From contig JAQUPC010000055.1 of the NCBI GenBank assembly GCA_028716765.1, positions 1 through 14,113 of the forward strand: DNA of 14,113 nucleotides, given 5' to 3'. Under the pieces are notes generated by a model. It did no database searches. It was not told the DNA's origin and saw nothing but the letters and a program-made list of their open reading frames with translations. The position numbers and the translations under genes were made by a program. Within the stretch, counting starts at the first letter, position 1. Each line of letters begins with the position of its first letter. Below, piece by piece: positions 6,239 to 13,129 of the stretch. Source of the stretch: Alphaproteobacteria bacterium. Its GTDB lineage: Bacteria; Pseudomonadota; Alphaproteobacteria; UBA9219.

Positions 6239-7396
6239 ATGCCCACTTGCACTGCCCTCATCGTCGCTGCCGGTTCCGGCGTCCGCTTTGGCGGCCCAAT
6301 CCCCAAGCAATATCAAGATGTCGGGGGCATGCCGATTTTGCGCCGGAGCGTTCTGGCCTTTCTGGGACATCCTCATATCGACCGCATACAAGTCGTCATC
6401 AGCCCCCAGCACCGCGACCTCTACGACCGCGCCGTGGCGGGTCTCGGCCTCCCTGCCCCCGTTCATGGCGGCGCCACGCGGCAGGATTCCGTGCGCCTCG
6501 GCCTTGAGGCTCTGGCGCAAACGGCCAGGCCCGATTTCGTCATGATCCACGACGCCGCGCGTCCGCTTATCGACGCCGCGACGATCACCGCCGTACGCAA
6601 GGCGCTCGATCAGGCCAAGGGCGCGATTGCGGCCAAGCCGCTCGTCGATACGCTGAAACGCGGCAGCAGCGACAGCATCACGGAAACCATCGACCGCAGC
6701 AACCTATGGCAGGCGCACACGCCGCAAGCATTTCATTTCGACGCCATACTCGCCGCGCATCTGGCGGCGAAAGGCGCGCAACTCACCGACGACGCCGCCG
6801 TGGCGGAGAAAGCAGGAATGCCCGTGACCCTCGTCCCCTCCAACCCCGACAACATGAAAATCACGAACCCGGACGACCTCGGCCGCGCCGCGCGCCTTCT
6901 GGGCCAGAATTTCGGCGACATCCGCACGGGCCTCGGCTTCGACGTGCACCGGCTCGTACCGGGCGATGTTATTCATCTCGGAGGCATTGCCATTCCGCAC
7001 GACCGCACGCTTGAAGGCCACTCGGACGCCGATGTGATATTGCACGCCGTCGTGGATGCGCTTTTGGGAACGATGAGCGCGGGCGACATCGGCACACATT
7101 TCCCGCCGAGCGATCCGCAATGGAAAGGCGCGGACAGCGCTCTTTTCGTGCGTCACGCGGTGCAGATGATCAACGAGCGCGGGGGCATGATCGCACACGT
7201 CGACGTCACGGTGATGTGCGAACAACCGAAGCTCGGCCCGCACCGCGAAGCGATCCGCGCGCGCATGACGGAATTGCTGGAAGTGAATCCCGATCGCGTC
7301 AGCCTGAAGGCCACGACGACCGAGCGCCTCGGCTTCACCGGCCGCGAAGAAGGCATCGCCGCGCACGCGGTAGCGACGGTAAGGTTTGAGGGGTGA
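6239..7396 (+). CDS. ispDF: Bifunctional IspD/IspF isoprenoid-pathway enzyme
   Basis: This 385-residue fusion carries two enzymes of the MEP pathway. IspD (about 1-222) joins MEP to CTP: the nucleotide-binding loop AAGSGVRFGGPIPKQY is at 10-25 and HDAARPL at 104-110. IspF (about 229-385) cyclises CDP-ME 2-phosphate: metal ligands D235 and H237 (GFDVHRL) and H269 (HSDADVILHAVVDALLG), then DIGTHFPPSDPQWKGADS and TTERLGFTGREEG. The fused form is usual in alphaproteobacteria, and all key residues are present. AAGAGG precedes the ATG by 6 bases. Only four bases separate it from the SMR gene downstream, so these two are probably co-transcribed. A partial second allele (codons 19-48) lies at 5459-5546. 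Confidence 0.97.
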   Translation: MPTCTALIVAAGSGVRFGGPIPKQYQDVGGMPILRRSVLAFLGHPHIDRIQVVISPQHRDLYDRAVAGLGLPAPVHGGATRQDSVRLGLEALAQTARPDFVMIHDAARPLIDAATITAVRKALDQAKGAIAAKPLVDTLKRGSSDSITETIDRSNLWQAHTPQAFHFDAILAAHLAAKGAQLTDDAAVAEKAGMPVTLVPSNPDNMKITNPDDLGRAARLLGQNFGDIRTGLGFDVHRLVPGDVIHLGGIAIPHDRTLEGHSDADVILHAVVDALLGTMSAGDIGTHFPPSDPQWKGADSALFVRHAVQMINERGGMIAHVDVTVMCEQPKLGPHREAIRARMTELLEVNPDRVSLKATTTERLGFTGREEGIAAHAVATVRFEG

Positions 7397-7400
7397 TCCG

Positions 7401-7724
7401 ATGGCTTGGGTTTACATTTTTCTGGCAGGATTGATTGAGACAAGCTGGCCTTTCGTTCTTAAAAAGTTTTCGAACGTCTCGTGGGCACCTTTAGCGATAT
7501 GCCTCGCATCCATGATCCCGGTTTTCTATCTTCTGAGTTTCGCTATGAAATCGCTTCCGGCAGGAACAGTATATCTTGCCTCCATCGTCATTGGGAGTAT
7601 CGGCGTAACTTTGGTGGGCATTTTTATATTTCACGAAAGCGCCAACATGCTACGCCTTGCTTCGCTTGCCTTGGCCATCATCGGCGTTATTGGTTTGAAA
7701 TATTTTGGTGCAATACCTTCGTAA
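7401..7724 (+). CDS. Small multidrug resistance (SMR) family membrane transporter, divergent
   Basis: The 107-residue protein has four predicted membrane helices (about 3-21, 29-48, 56-77, 83-103). Helix 1 keeps the SMR signature G10, E13 and W16 (AGLIETSW), where the glutamate is the proton- and substrate-binding residue. It also has MKSLPAGTVY and HESANMLRLASLALAIIGVIG, which resemble the SugE/Gdx (guanidinium exporter) branch. It departs from the family at the helix 3 signature: the usual YAVWTGIG reads YLASIVIG, so the conserved tryptophan (position 61) is serine. Substrate range may therefore differ. The ATG at 7401 has GAGGGG upstream; a TTG at 7386 is less likely. Base composition is less GC-rich than ispDF and cinA, hinting at later acquisition. 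Confidence 0.85.
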   Translation: MAWVYIFLAGLIETSWPFVLKKFSNVSWAPLAICLASMIPVFYLLSFAMKSLPAGTVYLASIVIGSIGVTLVGIFIFHESANMLRLASLALAIIGVIGLKYFGAIPS

Positions 7725-7731
7725 GTTGCTG

Positions 7732-7769
7732 CCCTCCCCCTGTCACTCACTCGTGAGTGACAGGGAGGG
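7732..7769. repeat. Strong intergenic hairpin of dispersed-repeat type
   Basis: CTGTCACTCA and TGAGTGACAG pair around a CTCG loop, and the stem extends through CCCTCCC/GGGAGGG with a two-base bulge. No T tract follows on either strand. G/C-run-flanked hairpins like this are common dispersed intergenic repeats in GC-rich proteobacteria. It may also stabilise the 3' end of the ispDF-SMR transcript. Confidence 0.55.
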
Positions 7770-7811
7770 TTGGGTGGGGGGTCCTCAGGAAAAAACGAAA
7801 AAAGGTATGAG

Positions 7812-8309
7812 ATGACATTCCCTCAAGAAATCCACGCCCTCGCCGCACAGATCATCACGCTTTACTCGAGAGAAAAGCGGCGGATCGTGACGGCTGAATC
7901 CTGTACGGGAGGCATGATCGGCGCGGCGCTGACAAGCGTGCCGGGATCGTCGGAGGTGTTCGAGCGGGGATTTATCACCTACAGCAACGATGCGAAGATC
8001 GATCTTCTGGGCGTACTTCCGGAAACATTGAAGACTTTCGGCGCGGTCAGCGCCGAAGTGGCCGAGGCTATGGCGGAGGGAGCTTTGGAATATTCGCATG
8101 CCGATGCGGCTGTTTCGGTCACCGGCATCGCGGGGCCCGGCGGCGCAACGCCGGGAAAGCCCGTCGGCCTCGTCTATCTTGGCCTTGCCACGCGCGACGG
8201 CGCGCGCTTCCACTACCGCTGCGCGTTCAAGGGAGACCGCGACTCCGTGCGGCTTGAGGCCACGCATGAGGCGTTGAAGCTTCTGCTTTCGGCGGTAGAA
8301 AAAGACTAA
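7812..8309 (+). CDS. pncC: CinA-type nicotinamide-nucleotide amidase (PncC)
   Basis: The 165-residue protein is a stand-alone CinA C-terminal domain. This family hydrolyses nicotinamide mononucleotide to nicotinate mononucleotide, recycling pyridine nucleotide. Motifs are TAESCTGGMIG (27-37), ITYSNDAK (55-62), VTGIAGPGG and GKPVGLVYLG. By family spacing the catalytic Ser-Tyr-Lys set is S47, Y57 and K62, all present. The N-terminal molybdopterin-binding-like half of full CinA is absent, as in PncC of many bacteria. AAAAGG lies 6 bases before the ATG. The stop codon (8307-8309) overlaps the stop of the convergent secD gene, so the two share a 3' boundary with no room for a separate terminator. 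Confidence 0.93.
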   Translation: MTFPQEIHALAAQIITLYSREKRRIVTAESCTGGMIGAALTSVPGSSEVFERGFITYSNDAKIDLLGVLPETLKTFGAVSAEVAEAMAEGALEYSHADAAVSVTGIAGPGGATPGKPVGLVYLGLATRDGARFHYRCAFKGDRDSVRLEATHEALKLLLSAVEKD

Positions 8310-9874
8310 ATCGGCAGCGCGCCGGGCCGCTTGCCGCGCAGCCACCAGACGACCAGCAGGCGCGTAATCATGATCGCGCAAAACATCGATGTCAGGATGC
8401 CGATGGTAAGCGTTACGGCAAAGCCTTTCACGGGACCGGAGCCGAATATGAACATCAACACCGACGCGATCAGCGTCGTCATGTTCGCGTCGATGATCGA
8501 CGACATGGCGTGCTTGTAGCCCGCGTCGATCGCGGGCACGGTCGAGCGGCCAAGCCGCAATTCCTCGCGGATACGCTCGAATATAAGCACGTTGGCGTCA
8601 AGCGACGTTCCGATCGTCAACACGATGCCTGCGAGGCCGGGCAACGTCAGCGTCGCCTGAAGGATCGACAAAATGGCGAATATCAGCGCCATGTTGAACA
8701 ACAACGCGATATTGGCGAACGAGCCGAAAACGCCTCCGTACGTAATCATGATAAAGACCATAGCCAGAACCAGCCCGATCACGCTGGCCGTGGATCCCGC
8801 CTTGATCGAATCCGCGCCCAGCCCCGGCCCCACTGTTCGTTCCTCCAGAACCTTGATCGGCGCGGGCAAGGCTCCGGCGCGCAACAGCAAGGCAAGATCC
8901 TGAGCCGATTGCGTCGTAAACCGGCCCGAAATCACGCCGCTCCCGCCCAAAATGGGCTCGCGGATCACGGGCGCACTTATAACCTTGTTGTCAAGCACGA
9001 TGGCGAACAACCGTCCTACGTTGTTGCGCGTAGCCTCGCCGAAACGCTTTCCGCCCTGCGAGTCGAACCGGAAACTGACGACGGGCTCGCCGTTCTGAAA
9101 CGAAGGCTGGGCATCGACCAGCGTGTCGCCGGAAACCATGATGCGTTTCTGCACAACAATGCTTTGTCCCGGCGCTTCCGTCATCGGTAACCGCTCCGTA
9201 CCCGGCGGCACGGGCGCGGCCGGATCGGCGCTGGCCCCCTCCTCCACCAAACGGAAGGTCAGCTTAGCGGTCTGGCCCAGAAGGTTTTTAATGCGCTCGG
9301 GATCGTCCACGCCCGGCAACTGAACCAGAATACGATTGTCGCCCTGCCTCTGGATGGACGGCTCGCGCGTTCCCGTTTCGTCGATGCGGCGGCGGACGAT
9401 TTCGACGGATTGGTCCATAGCGCTCCGTTTTCTTTCGGCAATCTTGGCTTCCGGTATGCGCAACGAAAAAACGCCGTCGCCTTGACTGATATCAAGGTCG
9501 CGATCCATTTCATGTATGATGTCTTTGGCTTTTTCCTCTTGCGAAGGATCGGTCAGCTTGAAATGAACGGCCCCGCCGCTTAATCCCAAATCGGTATAGC
9601 CGACTTTCGCGCTACGCAATTCGCCGCGCGTCTGGTCGACAAGCGTCTGCATCCTCTCATCGATAACGGTGTCGGTCGCCACCTCAAGCAAAAGATGGGA
9701 ACCGCCGCGCAAATCCAGGCCGAGGTTGACCGTCTGCACCGGCAAGAAAGACGGCAGGTTCTTTTGCATCCACGCGACCGTCCTGGGCCCCATGATATTG
9801 GGCGAGGCGTAAAGGACGCCAAACACGCAAACGGCAACGATGAGAATAATTTTCCAGCGTTCAAGATAAAGCAT
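8306..9874 (-). CDS. secD: Protein translocase subunit SecD
   Basis: The 522-residue inner-membrane protein assists SecYEG by using the proton gradient to pull proteins into the periplasm. An N-terminal helix (about 8-25) is followed by NLGLDLRGGSHLLLEV, the P1 head region with VEIVRRRIDETGTREPSIQR and ILVQLPGVDDPERIK, then IVLDNKVISAPVI and FTTQSAQDLALLLRAGALPA. The C-terminal five-helix RND-type bundle runs from about residue 355. The essential helix-4 motif is present as TIGTSLDANVLIFERIREE, with TSL where many homologues have MAV. yajC lies just upstream (9-base gap), the usual pairing. A secF gene, normally next, is not there: the gene ends in an overlap with convergent cinA/pncC, so SecF must be encoded elsewhere if present. 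Confidence 0.97.
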   Translation of the reverse strand: MLYLERWKIILIVAVCVFGVLYASPNIMGPRTVAWMQKNLPSFLPVQTVNLGLDLRGGSHLLLEVATDTVIDERMQTLVDQTRGELRSAKVGYTDLGLSGGAVHFKLTDPSQEEKAKDIIHEMDRDLDISQGDGVFSLRIPEAKIAERKRSAMDQSVEIVRRRIDETGTREPSIQRQGDNRILVQLPGVDDPERIKNLLGQTAKLTFRLVEEGASADPAAPVPPGTERLPMTEAPGQSIVVQKRIMVSGDTLVDAQPSFQNGEPVVSFRFDSQGGKRFGEATRNNVGRLFAIVLDNKVISAPVIREPILGGSGVISGRFTTQSAQDLALLLRAGALPAPIKVLEERTVGPGLGADSIKAGSTASVIGLVLAMVFIMITYGGVFGSFANIALLFNMALIFAILSILQATLTLPGLAGIVLTIGTSLDANVLIFERIREELRLGRSTVPAIDAGYKHAMSSIIDANMTTLIASVLMFIFGSGPVKGFAVTLTIGILTSMFCAIMITRLLVVWWLRGKRPGALPI

Positions 9875-9883
9875 GGCAACCTG

Positions 9884-10270
9884 TCACTTTTTTTTGTCGT
9901 CGTTGGTGGCCGGCCTAGACTTGTCCGGTTCAGCCAAATAACCGCTAATCGATGAACGGGCAACCTTCACCTGAACTCCCTGCGCGATCTCGACCATGGC
10001 ATAATCGTCCCCCGCAAGGCTGGTCACGGTTCCAACGATGCCGCCGCCGGTAATGACCTTATCCCCTTTCTTAAGCGCTTTGATTAGGGTGTTATGCTCT
10101 TCCTGTTTTTTCTGCTGCGGACGAATCAACAGGAAATAGAACACGCCGAAAATCAGAAAAAGCGGCAAAAACCTCATCAGCGTCCCGGCAGCGTCGGGCG
10201 ATTGCTGAACGTCCGCCGCAGCGTCGGCCGCCCAGGCGGCGCCGACAAAAAGATGGGTCAGATCAAACAT
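9884..10270 (-). CDS. yajC: Preprotein translocase accessory subunit YajC
   Basis: The 128-residue protein has one membrane helix (about 33-49, FLPLFLIFGVFYFLLIRPQQ) followed by the YajC core: KKQEEHNTLIKALKKGDKVI, GGGIVGTV and VKVARSSISGYL. It ends in a charged tail. YajC associates with SecDF in the inner membrane. GAGGAG lies 8 bases before the ATG. It is between a shortened YajC-like gene (36-base gap upstream) and secD (9-base gap downstream), so all three are probably one transcript. Confidence 0.96.
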   Translation of the reverse strand: MFDLTHLFVGAAWAADAAADVQQSPDAAGTLMRFLPLFLIFGVFYFLLIRPQQKKQEEHNTLIKALKKGDKVITGGGIVGTVTSLAGDDYAMVEIAQGVQVKVARSSISGYLAEPDKSRPATNDDKKK

Positions 10271-10306
10271 GCAACATACTCCTCTATAAAGAAACGTCCG
10301 GTGCCG

Positions 10307-10474
10307 TTACCGTTTTTTCTTCTTGTGAAAGAAAAGAAAGTAAACCGCCGTACCGAGAATCAAAACGGGCAGATACTTTCCCATATGAGACATGGGGTCC
10401 CCGGCAGTTTGGTCGGCAAAACTCATGGTCTGCGCCAAAGCCGGCCCGATGAAAAAATGGGACAAATTCAGCAT
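10307..10474 (-). CDS. Small membrane protein resembling a truncated YajC
   Basis: The 55-residue protein has a Leu-His-Phe-Gly-containing N-terminus, a short polar loop, one membrane helix (about 34-49, YLPVLILGTAVYFLFF) and a basic end (HKKKKR). Residues line up with YajC next door. MLNLSHFFIGPALA parallels MFDLTHLFVGAAWA, and the helix start YLPVLIL parallels FLPLFLI, but the conserved cytoplasmic YajC domain is missing. AGGA lies 5 bases before the ATG at 10474; an upstream in-frame start at 10492 lacks such a site. It is the first gene of the yajC-secD unit. It may be a tandem-duplicated YajC remnant that still yields a membrane peptide. The parallel is my own alignment by eye. Confidence 0.72.
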   Translation of the reverse strand: MLNLSHFFIGPALAQTMSFADQTAGDPMSHMGKYLPVLILGTAVYFLFFHKKKKR

Positions 10475-10508
10475 GGGAATCCTCATGTACACTAAAATCG
10501 AGAGGATA

Positions 10509-10536
10509 CTTATAGCGGGAAAGGCCCGGCGCGCAA
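10509..10536 (-). promoter_or_regulatory. Putative promoter of the mini-yajC, yajC, secD operon
   Basis: On the minus strand TTGCGC (10536-10531) and TATAAG (10514-10509) are 16 bases apart, about 35 bases before the first ATG of the unit. A 12-base palindrome AAAAAGCTTTTT (10539-10550) sits directly upstream and could act as an upstream element or operator. The match is moderate. Confidence 0.45.
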
Positions 10537-10555
10537 CGAAAAAGCTTTTTAGGCT

Positions 10556-10837
10556 CTAACGGCTTTCGGCAAGGGCTTTGCGGTAATCGTCGGGAGTTAA
10601 AGGATACCGCGAAGGAGGGTCGACATTGATGAGACGGTCCGGATTGGTGTCCTGAGGCTTGGGATAGCACTCGGCATAGCCCATGGTGTCGTAACACCAG
10701 TTTTCGTGATACGGCATCGGCCCGTTTGGGCGCTCCTGTTGAGCACTTTTCCAAAAAGGCACGCACCCCGTCATAGCGACAGCGGCCAATAACAGAATTA
10801 ACCGGGCATTTATTAAGCTGGGGGCGGCGTGCTTCAT
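10556..10837 (-). CDS. Small conserved-type lipoprotein
   Basis: The 93-residue protein starts with a basic and hydrophobic signal sequence and a lipobox-like AMTGC (cysteine 25), so it is probably lipidated and membrane-anchored. The mature part has a compact motif, NWCYDTMGYAECYPKPQ, followed by PDRLINVDPPSRYPLT. The WCY...CYP pattern resembles short lipoproteins I associate with alphaproteobacteria, with no known function; two cysteines could form a disulfide. It lies upstream of the mini-yajC gene in the same direction, with an apparent promoter between them, so it is probably a separate unit. It is also 57 bases downstream of yacG and may be co-transcribed with it. Confidence 0.8.
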   Translation of the reverse strand: MKHAAPSLINARLILLLAAVAMTGCVPFWKSAQQERPNGPMPYHENWCYDTMGYAECYPKPQDTNPDRLINVDPPSRYPLTPDDYRKALAESR

Positions 10838-10894
10838 ACCGGAAAGGCTAGGCAGAGCTGGTTAACGAATGTTTAATCGCCCGGCCCCAAGCCC

Positions 10895-11080
10895 TCATGA
10901 CCCTTCCTCATCTGATTCGCGCCCGGTTTCGGCAGGAATTTCATTGGTTGGGACGGCATATTTCTCGCCAAGCCATCGACCCAAATCGATCTGGGCGCAA
11001 CGCGCGCTGCAAAAAGGCCAGTATTTTTCTGCCGCAGGCTTTTTGCAGTTCGGGCAAAATTTGAGTGCAGTCTGACCCAT
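10895..11080 (-). CDS. yacG: DNA gyrase inhibitor YacG, zinc-binding
   Basis: The 61-residue protein has the YacG zinc site C9, C12, C24, C28 (CPNCKKP and PFCSARC) followed by QIDLGRWLGEKYAVP. YacG binds GyrB and blocks DNA binding by gyrase in the species where it has been tested. Size is normal for the family, with an acidic tail (ESDEEG). The ATG overlaps the TAA of the methyltransferase gene by one base (TAATG), pointing to translational coupling. I do not recognise this pairing as a standard one. Confidence 0.94.
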   Translation of the reverse strand: MGQTALKFCPNCKKPAAEKYWPFCSARCAQIDLGRWLGEKYAVPTNEIPAETGRESDEEGS

Positions 11081-12072
11081 TAGACTTTAAGAGCCTCAAA
11101 ACGATAGAATTTCAGCCCTTCCTGCATGGCGGCTGCGCGGCGCGCCCATTTCTCGGTTTCGAGAAAGACGCTTTGTTTCGTGTCGTCGTCCGGCGGATTG
11201 CGGGCTAAAAATTCCGCGAAGTTCTTAAGCCGCAAGAGGATTTCATGCCGGTACATCGCCGTAAGGTCTTCGTTCACACGAACGTCGAACTTAAGCCTCG
11301 TCCAAGCCTGAACCATATCATGCATGGACAGCGGCGACGCGTCCTTTTCATAGGCGAGCCAACCCTTGACTGCATTATTCTCGCGGAATTTCGTATCCAG
11401 AATATAATCCGTAAAGACCATCAAGCCGTGTTGTTTCAAACTCGATGCGACGGCCTGAAAAAATTTGTCCTTTCCCAGAATATTATAAAAAAGTTCCCGC
11501 GCTATAATGCAATCAAAATGGCGGGTAAAAGTAAATTCGGCCGGATTATAAGGCTCAATCCCGGCCTGCTTGCTTTTGCCTGCGCTGAGCGACAGCGCCA
11601 TGCCCCGCCGCGCCATGACCTCATCTTTCTCAAGACCGGTTATATAGGTGTTATGCTCCGTCGCCAGTTTGCGGGCCAAACCTCCCAGCCCGGCCGCAAG
11701 ATCCAGAACGGTCATTTCCTTGTTAAGCCCAAGCGGAACGACAATAAGCTTTTCCAGCTCGTCATTGCTTGGAAGCGTTCGTCCTTGCCCCCAAATTTTC
11801 TCCATGACCTGATAACGATCGGCGTGCCACACGGCAGGCCCTTTAGGCCGCGGCGAAGCCGGGGAGGATTGATCCGCAGCTTTCGGCGTTCCTTCGGCTT
11901 TCTTCGCGCCGGAAGAGGCGTTTTGGAAAACCGGTGAGGAACTTTTGGCCGAATCCAACGGTTTCTGGTCTTTCCAATAATCCTCGGCGAGCCCAACGGC
12001 TTCGATGCACAAACGTGACCAAAAGTCCTTGAGCTTGTCTTTTTGAAATAGTGAGGTCAGGGGATTCTTCAT
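11080..12072 (-). CDS. Class I SAM-dependent methyltransferase, substrate unknown
   Basis: The protein has about 330 residues. Residues 1-37 form a helical N-terminus, 38-80 a low-complexity Ser/Lys/Pro/Ala linker, and from about 85 a Rossmann methyltransferase domain. SAM motif I is VLDLAAGLGG (122-131) and the acidic ribose-binding residue lies in ITGLEKDE (E148). A later segment reads SSLKQHGLMVFTDYIL. The layout resembles small-molecule methyltransferases, but I cannot name a substrate. The start at 12072 is chosen because the promoter candidate at 12106-12133 leaves room for it. It has no clear ribosome-binding site, and ATGs at 12084 or 12165 are alternatives; 12165 would lie upstream of the promoter. 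It is the first gene of a unit with yacG. Confidence 0.82.
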   Translation of the reverse strand: MKNPLTSLFQKDKLKDFWSRLCIEAVGLAEDYWKDQKPLDSAKSSSPVFQNASSGAKKAEGTPKAADQSSPASPRPKGPAVWHADRYQVMEKIWGQGRTLPSNDELEKLIVVPLGLNKEMTVLDLAAGLGGLARKLATEHNTYITGLEKDEVMARRGMALSLSAGKSKQAGIEPYNPAEFTFTRHFDCIIARELFYNILGKDKFFQAVASSLKQHGLMVFTDYILDTKFRENNAVKGWLAYEKDASPLSMHDMVQAWTRLKFDVRVNEDLTAMYRHEILLRLKNFAEFLARNPPDDDTKQSVFLETEKWARRAAAMQEGLKFYRFEALKV

Positions 12073-12105
12073 GGGCCGTAACATCTGCGCCGTGCGGGGA
12101 ACGGC

Positions 12106-12133
12106 ATCATAGCATGAATTAGTGCCTTGAAAA
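12106..12133 (-). promoter_or_regulatory. Putative promoter of the methyltransferase-yacG unit
   Basis: On the minus strand TTTTCA (12133-12128) and TATGAT (12111-12106) are 16 bases apart. The -10 differs from consensus at one position; the -35 is weaker. It lies just downstream of the lysis-cassette terminator, which fits an independent transcription unit. Confidence 0.45.
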
Positions 12134-12160
12134 GACAGGAAGGACGAATCCCGGAAGGAA

Positions 12161-12183
12161 GGCAAAAGGCCCGTTTGAACGGG
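12161..12183 (-). terminator. Intrinsic terminator of the lysis cassette
   Basis: CCCGTTTGAACGGG (12170-12183) forms a stem of six G/C-rich pairs with a two-base loop. Read on the minus strand it is followed by CCTTTTGCC. It lies about 65 bases after the Rz1-like stop and before the methyltransferase promoter. GTTTGAACGG recurs at 12220-12229. The T run is short, so strength is uncertain. Confidence 0.55.
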
Positions 12184-12248
12184 ACAAAAGGTGTTTTGAA
12201 GAGGTTAGAATATGGGGATGTTTGAACGGACGGCAGGAACCGGAGGGC

Positions 12249-12497
12249 TTATCGGCAAGCCTGCAGAGCCGCCTCAAGCTGGCCTTCATAGGCCTGCCGC
12301 AATTCATTTTCGGCCAAAAGGGCTTTGACCTGATCGAGGATGGTTGCGTGAGGTGAGAGGGATTCGGTCGGCCATACGGGATGCAAGATGGCGGGGGGCT
12401 GACACGGAACGGGCATCGGCACTTCGACCGTCACAGGCCTGTAAACCGTTTGCGCACCGCATCCGGCCAGCAGCAAACAAAAAACCGCGCGTTTCAT
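12249..12497 (-). CDS. Rz1-like outer-membrane spanin lipoprotein
   Basis: The 82-residue protein has a short signal sequence with lipobox LLAGC (cysteine 13), then a proline-rich stretch (VTVEVPMPVPCQPP) and a helical C-terminus ending ALQACR. The ATG overlaps the TGA of the Rz-like gene by four bases (ATGA). The small size, lipobox, Pro-rich region and overlap with a membrane coiled-coil gene are the pattern of two-component spanins, which join inner and outer membranes and finish phage lysis. Sequence similarity to named Rz1 proteins cannot be judged by eye. It is the last gene of the cassette. Confidence 0.75.
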   Translation of the reverse strand: MKRAVFCLLLAGCGAQTVYRPVTVEVPMPVPCQPPAILHPVWPTESLSPHATILDQVKALLAENELRQAYEGQLEAALQACR

Positions 12498-12871
12498 TTC
12501 CGGTCTCGAAGATAATTGCGGATCAGGCTTTGCGCCGCGTGGCATGCCTCGCCCCTCCCCGTCACCGCAAGAAGTTCGCGGGCGTAATCGGCATGTTTTG
12601 CAGCCTCTTTCGCGGCTATGCTTTGCGCTTTAGCGGCTTTTTTCCGCCGCGCATTCGTTTCTTCGCGCATTTTCCGCACCGCCGAATTTACGGTTTCCGC
12701 CTTTGCAGCCCATTCGGCGTTGGCGCTTTGGCACATTACGTAATCCGCGCGAGCTTGCGCCAACTCGGCCTTCAGATTGGCGCGCGCAATGGCAAGCCAC
12801 CCGATAACGCCAAGCACAACGGCAAGGATCGCGAACACGGCACCGAATTTCCATGTCTCAGGAAGGATCAT
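12494..12871 (-). CDS. Rz-like inner-membrane spanin
   Basis: The 125-residue protein has one N-terminal membrane helix (about 8-30) followed by a long charged helical region (about 32-100, rich in Ala, Lys and Glu, such as AKAETVNSAVRKMREETNARR) expected to form a periplasmic coiled coil. It ends with EACHAAQSLIRNYLRDRK. This is the i-spanin layout. The ATG at 12871 (MILPETWKFG) lies inside the 3' end of the holin-like gene and is preceded by GGAG-like bases (CCGGAGAAAAAG); an upstream start at 12907 would overlap further. Position between a holin-like gene and an Rz1-like lipoprotein supports the call. Confidence 0.78.
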   Translation of the reverse strand: MILPETWKFGAVFAILAVVLGVIGWLAIARANLKAELAQARADYVMCQSANAEWAAKAETVNSAVRKMREETNARRKKAAKAQSIAAKEAAKHADYARELLAVTGRGEACHAAQSLIRNYLRDRK

Positions 12872-13100
12872 TCTTTTTCTCCGGTTCCGTGTTTGCCTTG
12901 ACGGCAATCCCGCCCGAACCGCCGAACAGCAGGCCGGTCAATCCGGCGCTGAAGTTCAGCGGATCGAAATGATGCGACAGGAAAACGTCGTATCCCGCAA
13001 AAGCGATAAAACTGAGAAAGCCGATAAACAAAAGTACGCGCGCAATCTCGTAGGTCTCGTTGTCCTTGCCGGTGAGAAGAAGCCGAAAAAACTGCCGCAT
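12858..13100 (-). CDS. Holin-like small membrane protein
   Basis: The 80-residue protein has a charged N-terminus (RQFFRLLLTGKDNETYEI), one strong membrane helix (about 20-41), a short FDPLNFSAG turn and a second glycine-rich hydrophobic segment (about 52-68, LTGLLFGGSGGIAV), then a charged tail. The FDP...G.GG..VK.NTEPE layout is like small holin-type proteins beside lysozymes in alphaproteobacterial phages. It should form the inner-membrane lesion in lysis. A GTG at 13112 would add four residues; neither start has a good ribosome-binding site. It overlaps the spanin gene by 14 bases. Confidence 0.72.
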   Translation of the reverse strand: MRQFFRLLLTGKDNETYEIARVLLFIGFLSFIAFAGYDVFLSHHFDPLNFSAGLTGLLFGGSGGIAVKANTEPEKKNDPS

Positions 13101-13129
13101 GGCTGACCACACTCAGCATAAATAAAAAG

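Noticed and set aside
7732..7769. Intrinsic terminator for the ispDF-SMR unit.
   Set aside because: The stem is strong, but no T tract follows on either strand; listed as a repeat hairpin instead.
11245..11937. A 230-codon plus-strand open frame opposite the methyltransferase gene.
   Set aside because: It is antisense to a gene with clear SAM-binding motifs, is rich in Arg, His and Pro, and shows no family features; a GC-rich shadow frame.
12173..12229. GTTTGAACGG direct repeat as a prophage attachment core.
   Set aside because: The copies are only 47 bases apart and one lies in a terminator stem; attachment repeats would flank the whole element.
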